Origin: Hoylesella saccharolytica JCM 17484
GTDB lineage: Bacteria > Bacteroidota > Bacteroidia > Bacteroidales > Bacteroidaceae
Assembly (NCBI RefSeq): GCF_000614205.1
Contig: NZ_BAKN01000023.1
Location: forward strand, 1 to 46,981
DNA: 46,981 bases
Direction of reading: 5' to 3'
Shown here: piece by piece, positions 14,996-21,762 of the stretch
Layout of the letters: every line of letters begins with the position of its first letter
Position numbering within the stretch: position 1 is the stretch's first letter
Translations under genes and position numbers: made by a program
The notes under the pieces: generated by a model
Databases searched by the model: none
Told to the model about the DNA's origin: nothing
What the model saw: only the letters and a program-made list of their open reading frames with translations

Positions 14996-15444
14996 TTTTT
15001 TTTTGGCTTCGTAGAAGCCTTCCTTTTACGGGTTTTATCCTCCGGATTTTCATTACCTTCACCATCCAGTGGTTTATCGGCGGGGTTGGGTGTTTCATCC
15101 GTAGGGTTTTCATCACCTTCACCATCCAACGGCTTATCGTCAGGGTTGGGTGTTTCATCCGTAGGGTTTTCATCACCTTCACCATCCAACGGCTTATCGG
15201 CGGGGTTGGGTGTTTTATCTATCGAATTCTCAGTACTATTCCTTGTTTCAATAATTTCATCTTCTGTGGCGAAATCCAAGAGGGTGAAAAGAATGTCGTC
15301 CGCACTTCGTTCCGGGCAAAACCGGAAGCGTGGAATATCGGGATGTTGCGGGTATTTCTGTTCTAACAGCTGCAAATCCACCTCCGGCATAGCGTTTTCG
15401 CGGAGAGAATTAAACAGAGCCAATTTATTTTTTACGCTTTGCAT
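14983..15444 (-). CDS. Acidic repeat protein upstream of the slippery site
   Basis: The 153-residue protein starts MQSVKNKLALFNSLRENAMP, has a short folded domain (FRFCPERSADDILFTLLDFA) and then three copies of a 20-residue Pro/Asp/Glu repeat (consensus DKPLDGEGDENPTDETPNP) and a Lys-rich end KASTKPKKKKKK. A TTG 66 bp upstream would add 22 residues. The Lys tract is coded by the slippery A9-G-A5-G sequence. Together with the following -1 frame it would make a product of about 320 residues. I do not recognise the folded domain. Confidence 0.6.
   Translation of the reverse strand: MQSVKNKLALFNSLRENAMPEVDLQLLEQKYPQHPDIPRFRFCPERSADDILFTLLDFATEDEIIETRNSTENSIDKTPNPADKPLDGEGDENPTDETPNPDDKPLDGEGDENPTDETPNPADKPLDGEGNENPEDKTRKRKASTKPKKKKKK
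15051..15225. repeat. Three 60-bp tandem repeats in a coding region
   Basis: Units start at 15051, 15111 and 15171 and are nearly identical. They code for the acidic Pro-rich repeat. Copy number is likely to vary between relatives by slippage. Confidence 0.9.
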
Positions 15445-15521
15445 ATAAAACCGTTTTAAATTCAAATGATTACAAGAATTGATAGCAGATTCAATTGAAC
15501 CTACTATCAATTCTAAATTAC

Positions 15522-16526
15522 TTATAAGACTTCTACGCGAGAAACCTCTATGAGCGTATTTGTATCGAGGACACGGAAGGTAATGCTGGCACCTTCTTTA
15601 GCCGTCCAGGTCGCACCATCTTCGAGAACGAAAACAAGACTGTCGGCAATGGTAGCCGGTTTGTCTGTTCCTGCACCCAACAAAGTAATGTAACGACCCT
15701 TATCGCCATTGGTAAGTCCGGAAACCTTATCCATAGCCACTGCTGCCGCCGTACCATTCACAATCTTATAGGTGTTTGAGTTCGGCTTAATAGCAACAGT
15801 CTTGGTATCTGCAGCCAATGACATCGCTGCCGTTACACCCGGATTGCCCGTATACTTCAGTGGTAAATCTACCGAACTACGTTTGAATGTCAGCGTTGTA
15901 TAGCGTCCATCCTTATCGTCCTTCGTTTCTGTTGAGTTCAGAATCATGGGACGTTCCAATTCACCAATGATATACCACTGTGCCGATTTGATGTGTTTGA
16001 ACAGGATGATAAATCTGCCGCCGCTATATTCTTCAATAAAGTTATAGAGAATATCTCGGGCACCACCCATAATCATAACAAAGTTATTTTCGCCGGTCGT
16101 GGTAATATCGCCTTTTTCTGTTGTTCCTGTAAAAGTAGGTATATCGTGCGCCTCGAAGTAATGCGGGACTTCACCATCTTTTAACGGAACAGGACCGACC
16201 TCTCGTGTGGCATTCGGCTGTGGAAATGCTTTTGTACGATCTATTTGGTCGATAGCAATGAAGTATGCAATGTATGAAATTGCAGACCCGTGCGTGTCAC
16301 GATCGGAGACATCATCTACATTACCAATGGCAACCATGGATGCAAGCGTCAGACCGGAGCCACCGAAGCAGAGGACGGAATGGTCAATAAGTGCTCCCAA
16401 CAGAAGCACGATACCGAAGAGAGCAAACACAACCATGAATAAGTTGCGTGCCTGGCGATTAGCGTAATTAAAACCTTTTGTAGGATTGCACGCTCTAAAT
16501 CTTTTTTGAATATTATTTTTTTTCAT
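15522..16526 (-). CDS. Phage structural protein with N-terminal hydrophobic segment
   Basis: The 334-residue protein has a basic N-terminus, a hydrophobic segment near residues 29-48 (LFMVVFALFGIVLLLGALID) and then a soluble beta-rich body: REVGPVPLKDGEVPHYFEAH, GDITTTGENNFVMIMGG, GGRFIILFKHIKSAQWYIIG and DKDGRYTTLTFKRSSVDLP, and an Ig-like or Gly/Thr-rich end. The I-IF....W.IIGE...P.....T.K and TLTF pattern resembles phage tube-type proteins. Similar proteins follow the major capsid gene in many Bacteroidetes prophages as I recall. A membrane-like segment on a virion protein is unusual; it may be a cleaved leader. Confidence 0.5.
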   Translation of the reverse strand: MKKNNIQKRFRACNPTKGFNYANRQARNLFMVVFALFGIVLLLGALIDHSVLCFGGSGLTLASMVAIGNVDDVSDRDTHGSAISYIAYFIAIDQIDRTKAFPQPNATREVGPVPLKDGEVPHYFEAHDIPTFTGTTEKGDITTTGENNFVMIMGGARDILYNFIEEYSGGRFIILFKHIKSAQWYIIGELERPMILNSTETKDDKDGRYTTLTFKRSSVDLPLKYTGNPGVTAAMSLAADTKTVAIKPNSNTYKIVNGTAAAVAMDKVSGLTNGDKGRYITLLGAGTDKPATIADSLVFVLEDGATWTAKEGASITFRVLDTNTLIEVSRVEVL

Positions 16527-16548
16527 TTTCTTTTTTGTTTTTAATGGA

Positions 16549-16566
16549 GAGTCGCCGAAGCGACTC
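16549..16566 (-). other. UUCG-capped intercistronic hairpin
   Basis: A perfect 7-bp stem GAGTCGC/GCGACTC closes, on the minus strand, a C(TTCG)G tetraloop. It sits between the capsid gene and the next gene with no T-tract after it, suggesting protection of the capsid mRNA 3' end from decay rather than termination. Confidence 0.6.
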
Positions 16567-16601
16567 CCTATCTGAGTTATACAAATATAAATGGCTTACA
16601 C

Positions 16602-18596
16602 TTAACGGCCACCCGGAACATTGGGTTGCAACTCTTTGTTGATGGTGCGTTTGCCACCGACACAACGCTCCAATTCACGGAAGTTACCATCGTTGCCCAA
16701 TATTACCATGATATAGTCGCCGACAGCTGTTGCAGTAAATGCTGCTGAAATATTGGCAAACTTACCAGACTTTGCAATCTTCGGCAGTTTCGTTGCGTCG
16801 CCAGCCTCGATGCAGTATGCTACACCGACCTTTGCATTTGCGATGTCGGTATAGGTTTCCTGCGTGGTGGTGGCACCGGTAATCTGCCAGAATCCATTGT
16901 TGCCATCTACCTTATCGGTGATGGTAGCAGCAAAGAGGTTAATGAAGATTTGCTGCCACTCGTAGTTATTGGCATCCATTTCAGCTTTCGTGTTGAAGCG
17001 GCGACCGGTGAACGAGGCAGAGCAACCTTCTTTCCAAGTGCTCCATGCACGTACTTGTTCCATCTGCTCCTGCATCTTCATGGAGAGCATTTCGCCCGGA
17101 ACGAATTCCAGGAACTGGATGTTACCCGGCTGGTGCAACATCATGAACGGGAGTTGGCCAAGATAAGGCAACCAGATGATACGTATAGTAGAATCGGGAA
17201 CCACATTAAGTGCACCCATTGGGCCCGTGAAGTCGTGATCCTTGCCATACGCTGCACGTACATTCTTTATCCACCAAGCCTGATGATTCTTGTTGAGATA
17301 TACGAAATGCTGATCAAGATCCATATCTTCAGAAATAGAAGCCTGAACGTCTGCAATGAATTCCTGTACGGCAGAAAGGAATGTTGCCGGCGTGTAGGAG
17401 CGATACGTTTCATCTGTATGCGGTTTAATGTCGTACTGATGAACGTAGCGAAGCAGAGTGTAGATAACACCGGTACCGGCATTACGAGAACTACCCGCTA
17501 CCCCTTGTTCCGGTTTTACATAGATACCCCGTATACGGCGTTTATTCTGCTCCACTTGTGCAGTAGTGAGCGTATTGAGCAGCTGATACTCAATCATCGT
17601 CCACTTAATGGGATCAGAACCCTCCTTGTTAAGATAACCGATATACTTACGCTCAAGTTCCTTCATGGGTCCCCACTCCATCTTGATCATGGCGTCGTCA
17701 ACGTAACCCATGTGATTTTCGATCTTCATGCCGCCTTTGAAGACTTCGCCGGGCTGATAAGCCTGAGAAACTTCATTAAAGAATGCATTGAAGACGAGTC
17801 CACGGTCCTGATAGCCATAAGCGACGGGGAAGAATTGCGTTACATCGCGCAACTGAAGTACACGGGCAATAATTGCATCCTGACGCAGTACAACAAACTG
17901 ATCGCCTACACCTGCTTTATCTACACCTTCGTAGTTGGTGGCATACTTACCAACAGCGAGTGCAGGAGCATCGAGCATCTTGTTTTGCTGCAGATACTGA
18001 TACCGAGCTTTCAGACTCTTGGCATAGTCGCAAGCCGCTTTATAGAAAGCAACGCCGTCTACCTGCTCATCTACTTCCGGCATGGCAGCTGCTGCACGAG
18101 GATTAGCTGCAATCTGATTCCAGCGATCTTTCATTGAGAACATGGGATGTTCTATACCGAAGAGATACTGCGATGTATTACCGAAACCGTTGATACTCAA
18201 AGGCGATGCATTAACGGTTTGCTGCGGAACATCCGTTGCAGGCTTCGCAGCTAACGCCTTGAAATCCTCACGAATCCCGTTCAAGCTCTCAAGAATACTT
18301 GCAATCGTAGCATCCTGTTTGGGCTGCTCAGTTTCTTCCGGTGTCTCTGCTGCCGGATTAATCTTAGCAATCACAGCCTGAATGGTATTGAGCATGGTTT
18401 GCATTTCTGCCTCCTGCTCGGCACCCTTCTGTGATTCCTGTTCGGCAGAAAGATCGTCGTTCAATGTGGTTTGATACTTTTTCTGGTATTCTGCCACAAT
18501 CGAGTTAAACTCGTTTTTAGTCAATGTCTTCTCTTCAAATTTTTGCTTGAGATGAAGAAGCTCAAGGACTGCTGTCAATTTTTCTTTGAAATTCAT
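16602..18596 (-). CDS. Major capsid protein with N-terminal scaffold-like domain
   Basis: The 664-residue protein has a charged coiled-coil N-terminus (MNFKEKLTAVLELLHLKQKF ... QSKG-like, residues 1-110), resembling the delta/scaffold domain of HK97-like capsids that is removed by the prohead protease. The body from about residue 150 (SQYLFGIEHPMFSMKDRW) runs through AIIARVLQLRDVTQFFPVAY, EWGPMKELERKYIGYLNKEG and a Gly/Ala-rich domain to the end VGGKRTINKELQ. It is next to the S49 protease, and both are in the expected order. It is the largest and most highly structured late gene here, and would assemble the head shell. Confidence 0.75.
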   Translation of the reverse strand: MNFKEKLTAVLELLHLKQKFEEKTLTKNEFNSIVAEYQKKYQTTLNDDLSAEQESQKGAEQEAEMQTMLNTIQAVIAKINPAAETPEETEQPKQDATIASILESLNGIREDFKALAAKPATDVPQQTVNASPLSINGFGNTSQYLFGIEHPMFSMKDRWNQIAANPRAAAAMPEVDEQVDGVAFYKAACDYAKSLKARYQYLQQNKMLDAPALAVGKYATNYEGVDKAGVGDQFVVLRQDAIIARVLQLRDVTQFFPVAYGYQDRGLVFNAFFNEVSQAYQPGEVFKGGMKIENHMGYVDDAMIKMEWGPMKELERKYIGYLNKEGSDPIKWTMIEYQLLNTLTTAQVEQNKRRIRGIYVKPEQGVAGSSRNAGTGVIYTLLRYVHQYDIKPHTDETYRSYTPATFLSAVQEFIADVQASISEDMDLDQHFVYLNKNHQAWWIKNVRAAYGKDHDFTGPMGALNVVPDSTIRIIWLPYLGQLPFMMLHQPGNIQFLEFVPGEMLSMKMQEQMEQVRAWSTWKEGCSASFTGRRFNTKAEMDANNYEWQQIFINLFAATITDKVDGNNGFWQITGATTTQETYTDIANAKVGVAYCIEAGDATKLPKIAKSGKFANISAAFTATAVGDYIMVILGNDGNFRELERCVGGKRTINKELQPNVPGGR

Positions 18597-18607
18597 AAAT
18601 AAAAGTT

Positions 18608-19600
18608 TTAAATTATATTATAAATGGCACTTTTCAAATTCTTTGTTTCCGAGTATTTTGCACCCATACTAACCGCTTCGGCTATTACCTCACTTAATGT
18701 TCTCATTCCATCGTTGAGACCTATTTCCATTGCCTCACTCGAATAGAAAGTTTCCCCTCGCAGAACCGGTGCATTCTCATCTTGTTCTGCCAGCTTGGAA
18801 CGCTGAGAGCGTACCTCCGAAAGGAACTGTTCGTTAAGAGGATTCAAAAAATCATCAACAAACTTCTTATCCTCTCCCTTTTCCAAGTCATCGAACGTTT
18901 TATTTTTAAGGTCCGATTTATCGGCCTTGGATTCGATGTACTTGATACCCAGTTTTTCGAAGTATGGCTTAAAATTATAGAAGCTGCACATGGTGCCAAT
19001 ACAACCTACATAATCATTGGCGGTCAGCGCATATACCTTTTCGCCATGGCAACCAATGTAATAGCCGGCAGAGCAGCACATCTGCTCATAAAGTGTTATA
19101 ATCGGTTTTTCACAATTACGGAATGTTTCGCTGAGCCGGTCAAGATACCAAGCCGCACCACCGGGCGAATTGATATGGAGAAAGTGGCAGGTGATCTGCG
19201 GGTTTGCTTCGGCAGCCAACAGATCTAATTCGAGTTGCTTGGAAGAAAAATACCAATAACTATCCGACATTATTGTCCCCCAAACACGGTGGTAAGCAAT
19301 AGAATTTTCCGGCAACTCTTCACTATCGAAGTCTGTAGTGATAGATACAGATGCTTGTTCATCCTCTTGAGAGAGGGCTTGCAATAAATCCTTGAGAGTT
19401 TCGCGCGTTTCCAGTTGGTACCACGAATGCTTATTCAAAAATTCTCGATGTTCAGGAGTTAATATCCCCAGTTTATTTTGTACATCAGGCATCTGCATTT
19501 CTCCTGTCAAAGGAAATGCTTCAATCATGGCTTGGCGAAAGCCATCAATACTTATATACAGAGGCTTGCCCGAGATAAGAAGTTGCTGTAAATCATTCAT
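18608..19600 (-). CDS. Prohead protease, S49 (SppA/ClpP-like) family
   Basis: The 330-residue protein has the S49 fold core: CHFLHINSPGGAAWYLDRLS, then PIITLYEQMCCSAGYYIGCH with the Ser of the SAGYY motif as nucleophile, and DYVGCIGTMCSFYNFKPYFE. The ordered Ser plus downstream Lys (KTFDDLEK region) fits the SppA-like catalytic dyad. It is not exported (no signal peptide). Placed directly before the major capsid gene (11 bp gap), it should process the capsid scaffold domain during head maturation. Confidence 0.8.
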   Translation of the reverse strand: MNDLQQLLISGKPLYISIDGFRQAMIEAFPLTGEMQMPDVQNKLGILTPEHREFLNKHSWYQLETRETLKDLLQALSQEDEQASVSITTDFDSEELPENSIAYHRVWGTIMSDSYWYFSSKQLELDLLAAEANPQITCHFLHINSPGGAAWYLDRLSETFRNCEKPIITLYEQMCCSAGYYIGCHGEKVYALTANDYVGCIGTMCSFYNFKPYFEKLGIKYIESKADKSDLKNKTFDDLEKGEDKKFVDDFLNPLNEQFLSEVRSQRSKLAEQDENAPVLRGETFYSSEAMEIGLNDGMRTLSEVIAEAVSMGAKYSETKNLKSAIYNII

Positions 19601-19653
19601 TGAAATATCTTTTTCGAGCGAAATTACCTATTATATAAGGTGACGCAAAAGAC

Positions 19654-20007
19654 TTAAAGCAAGGGGTCTTTCAGCATTTTACACTTGATTATGAGGTTAG
19701 CAGATGTGAGATTAGACGATATTTGCACACGTGCCGGTATTTCTTTTGTACCGATACTGAACGAACGACCATCAGAGGCTTTTATCGTGATTATTGCATT
19801 CCGTTCAATAGAGAAAAACTTACGTGTAACAGCATCAGGCAGGTCGATAACTATTGTTTTATCGCAGTTCCAATAATTACCGGATTCATTATCGGTCGAC
19901 TGCGGGATATAAGAAAATGCATCTGCCATTAACTCGTAAATTTTATTCGACGGAGAAATACCCGAAAACAGCGGCTCTACTCTGATAAGGTTTGAGAATT
20001 CTAACAT
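19654..20007 (-). CDS. Phage protein of unknown function, 117 residues
   Basis: The protein starts MLEFSNLIRVEPLFSGISPS and is beta-rich (WNCDKTIVIDLPDAVTRKFF, then NAIITIKASDGRSFSIGTKE). No signal peptide, no membrane segment and no motif that I can name. It is in the late operon between the 175-residue gene and the S49 protease. The beta content could suit a capsid decoration or fibre protein. Confidence 0.55.
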   Translation of the reverse strand: MLEFSNLIRVEPLFSGISPSNKIYELMADAFSYIPQSTDNESGNYWNCDKTIVIDLPDAVTRKFFSIERNAIITIKASDGRSFSIGTKEIPARVQISSNLTSANLIIKCKMLKDPLL

Positions 20008-20059
20008 AACAGTGATTTTTAAGTGACAAAAACAGGTGTTGGGTCTGTATTAAATGATG

Positions 20060-20587
20060 TTAAACAGATGTCGTTTTTCTATATGCTCTCACCTTCTTGG
20101 GTCGGAGGCGATTGCGATATCGGTAATAGTTCTTCAGTAATGCATCTGAAGAGACCGACTTCAGTTGGTATTCATGAATGAAGTCGTATATAACATCAAG
20201 GTTCCGCTTGGAACGTCCGAACTCCTCGTTCTCCAGCAATACCCGGTGTAATTCAAAATTGAACATCTTTCGAATATGGTTTTCAATTTCTTTCACCGCT
20301 GTCGGTGAAAGATGATTGTAATAGGCAGGATCTTTCCATGGCGAACCATCAACCCCAGCTTTCCTACTTGGTAAAAAAATGCGCAGGTTTCCATCGGTGA
20401 GCGGAGTTTGGTTTGCACGACATTTTGTCATATTCTCCCAAAGGCAAAAATACAGGTCGCTGGTGCAAGGAATTCTTATCCCACCAGTCACCCCATCAGT
20501 ACCATACTTTGTCGAAATGTACTCGGCCAGGTAGGGTTCAATTTGGATGGTCACTATTTGCTTTCGCACACGTTTTTCTTTTTCCAT
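20060..20587 (-). CDS. Conserved phage protein of unknown function, 175 residues
   Basis: The protein starts with a basic region MEKEKRVRKQIVTIQIEPYL, then YISTKYGTDGVTGGIRIPCT, LYFCLWENMTKCRANQTPL and a helical C-terminus ending RYRNRLRPKKVRAYRKT, rich in Arg/Lys. I recall this pattern (I-EP-LA-YI-.KY, GGIRIP..SDLYF) as a conserved hypothetical protein of Bacteroidetes prophages. Basic ends suggest nucleic-acid binding. It lies directly next to the iteron cluster and is the first gene of the late operon, so a role as origin- or operator-binding protein is possible but unproven. Confidence 0.55.
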   Translation of the reverse strand: MEKEKRVRKQIVTIQIEPYLAEYISTKYGTDGVTGGIRIPCTSDLYFCLWENMTKCRANQTPLTDGNLRIFLPSRKAGVDGSPWKDPAYYNHLSPTAVKEIENHIRKMFNFELHRVLLENEEFGRSKRNLDVIYDFIHEYQLKSVSSDALLKNYYRYRNRLRPKKVRAYRKTTSV

Positions 20588-20609
20588 ATTCTTTTTTCGT
20601 TTTTTTGCT

Positions 20610-20941
20610 TCCTACTGTCCTACAATCCTACAAATGATTTTACCGTTTACAAATATACTTGATTATCAACTATTTACAAAATAAAATAAAATATTTCTTT
20701 TATTATTTCAAAGAAAAATTCCATCCTACAACGTCCTACAAGGGTAATTTTGTAGGATGGAACTTTCCGAAACATAAAAATTACCCCAAAAAGCCATTTC
20801 CTACAACGTCCTACAATCCTACAACATTTCCTACAAACTAACATTATTATTGATTTACATATAACTTATTGATATATAGATAGTTATATAATTATATAAG
20901 TTTGAAAGAAAATCAATTTGTAGGATTGTAGGATTGTAGGA
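20610..20941. repeat. Iteron cluster (13 copies of an 8-mer), candidate origin
   Basis: The 8-mer TCCTACAA or its complement TTGTAGGA occurs at 20610 (one imperfect), 20618, 20626, 20724, 20734, 20799, 20809, 20817, 20829 (forward) and 20750, 20918, 20926, 20934 (inverted). Groups are tandem, and 20839-20917 between them is AT-rich. Such repeated sites plus a melting region next to replication genes are typical of a replication origin; a set of operators for the late promoter inside the cluster (20650-20680) is the other reading. Confidence 0.75.
20650..20680 (-). promoter_or_regulatory. Late-operon promoter within the iteron region
   Basis: Minus strand: perfect -33 TTTG (20677-20680), 19-bp spacer and perfect -7 TATATTTG (20650-20657). 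Start would be near 20643; the first iteron block (20610-20633) then lies in the leader of the late transcript, about 56 nt before the first gene. Confidence 0.65.
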
Positions 20942-21049
20942 AGCAATTTTTCTGAAAAATATTTTCAAAACTCGTGTTTTCGAAGTTTTTTTTAGATTTT
21001 TGGGGGTTCGGGGGATTTTTTGCCGATTTGGGTTGGATAAAATGTAATG

Positions 21050-21085
21050 AAAAAACCTTACTTATTTGAGGGATAAGTAAGGTTT
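21050..21085 (-). terminator. Terminator of the early (primase) operon
   Basis: A perfect 13-bp stem AAACCTTACTTAT/ATAAGTAAGGTTT (21053-21065 with 21073-21085, 7-nt loop) is followed on the minus strand by TTTTTTC. It ends the operon that carries primase and methyltransferase, 135 bp after the methyltransferase stop. Confidence 0.85.
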
Positions 21086-21220
21086 ACTTGGTGAAAAAAA
21101 ATGACTTTTTGGCAGAAAATATATGCCTTTTTCCTTGGCTATATCACCCCTTTTTATTATCTTTGTAATAGATAAATTGGGGTATTATATACTATTTATG
21201 TATAATATCAGGATGGAGAT

Positions 21221-21754
21221 TTATCTCTTTTTCATGAAACATATCCAGTGTGTGTTGGCGCGCTTGCCTGATATATGTCCGAAGATAGGTTTTTCTTGTG
21301 TGAGTTTTAAAATTTCCGAAACCTTAATATCGGTTTCGTTCCATTTGAAGATAAGAAAGCCGCCTGGTTTTAGAACACGGAAACATTCTGCGAAGCCATC
21401 TCTTAATAAATTGCGCCAATCATAGTTTGGTAAGGCTCCATATTTAATTTGTTGATAGCCTGTGGGTGTTGCTTTAGAATTAAGACTTCCATATATATCT
21501 GCAAATTTTGATTTACCAACATTACGGAGTAAATGCGGCGGGTCGAATACTACCATAGTGAAACTTCCATCCGGATACGGCATATCAGTAAAATCTGCTT
21601 GTACATCAGGATGAACTTTAAAATGACGGCCATCGCAGAGCGTTGTTTCAATATTTCGTATATCTTGGAACAATACACGCTCGTCGTTTTTATCGAAATA
21701 GAACATCTTGCCCCCACAGCAAGCGTCTAATATGGGTTTCTTTATTGTTTTCAT
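21221..21754 (-). CDS. SAM-dependent DNA methyltransferase
   Basis: The 177-residue protein has a SAM-binding region with DACCGGKMFYFDKND, and the catalytic motif VVFDPPHLLRN (DPPH, an N6-adenine or cytosine-N4 type methylase signature) followed by a C-terminal FAECFRVLKPGGFLIFKWNE, the class I methyltransferase tail. I chose the ATG at 21754; a TTG at 21766 would start within the primase stop region. Phages use such enzymes to protect their DNA. Cotranscribed with the primase-helicase. Confidence 0.75.
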   Translation of the reverse strand: MKTIKKPILDACCGGKMFYFDKNDERVLFQDIRNIETTLCDGRHFKVHPDVQADFTDMPYPDGSFTMVVFDPPHLLRNVGKSKFADIYGSLNSKATPTGYQQIKYGALPNYDWRNLLRDGFAECFRVLKPGGFLIFKWNETDIKVSEILKLTQEKPIFGHISGKRANTHWICFMKKR

Positions 21755-21762
21755 TGTATCAA

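Noticed and set aside
20610..20941. Iteron cluster as a CRISPR array
   Set aside because: The units are 8 bp, adjoining and in both orientations, unlike CRISPR repeats and spacers.
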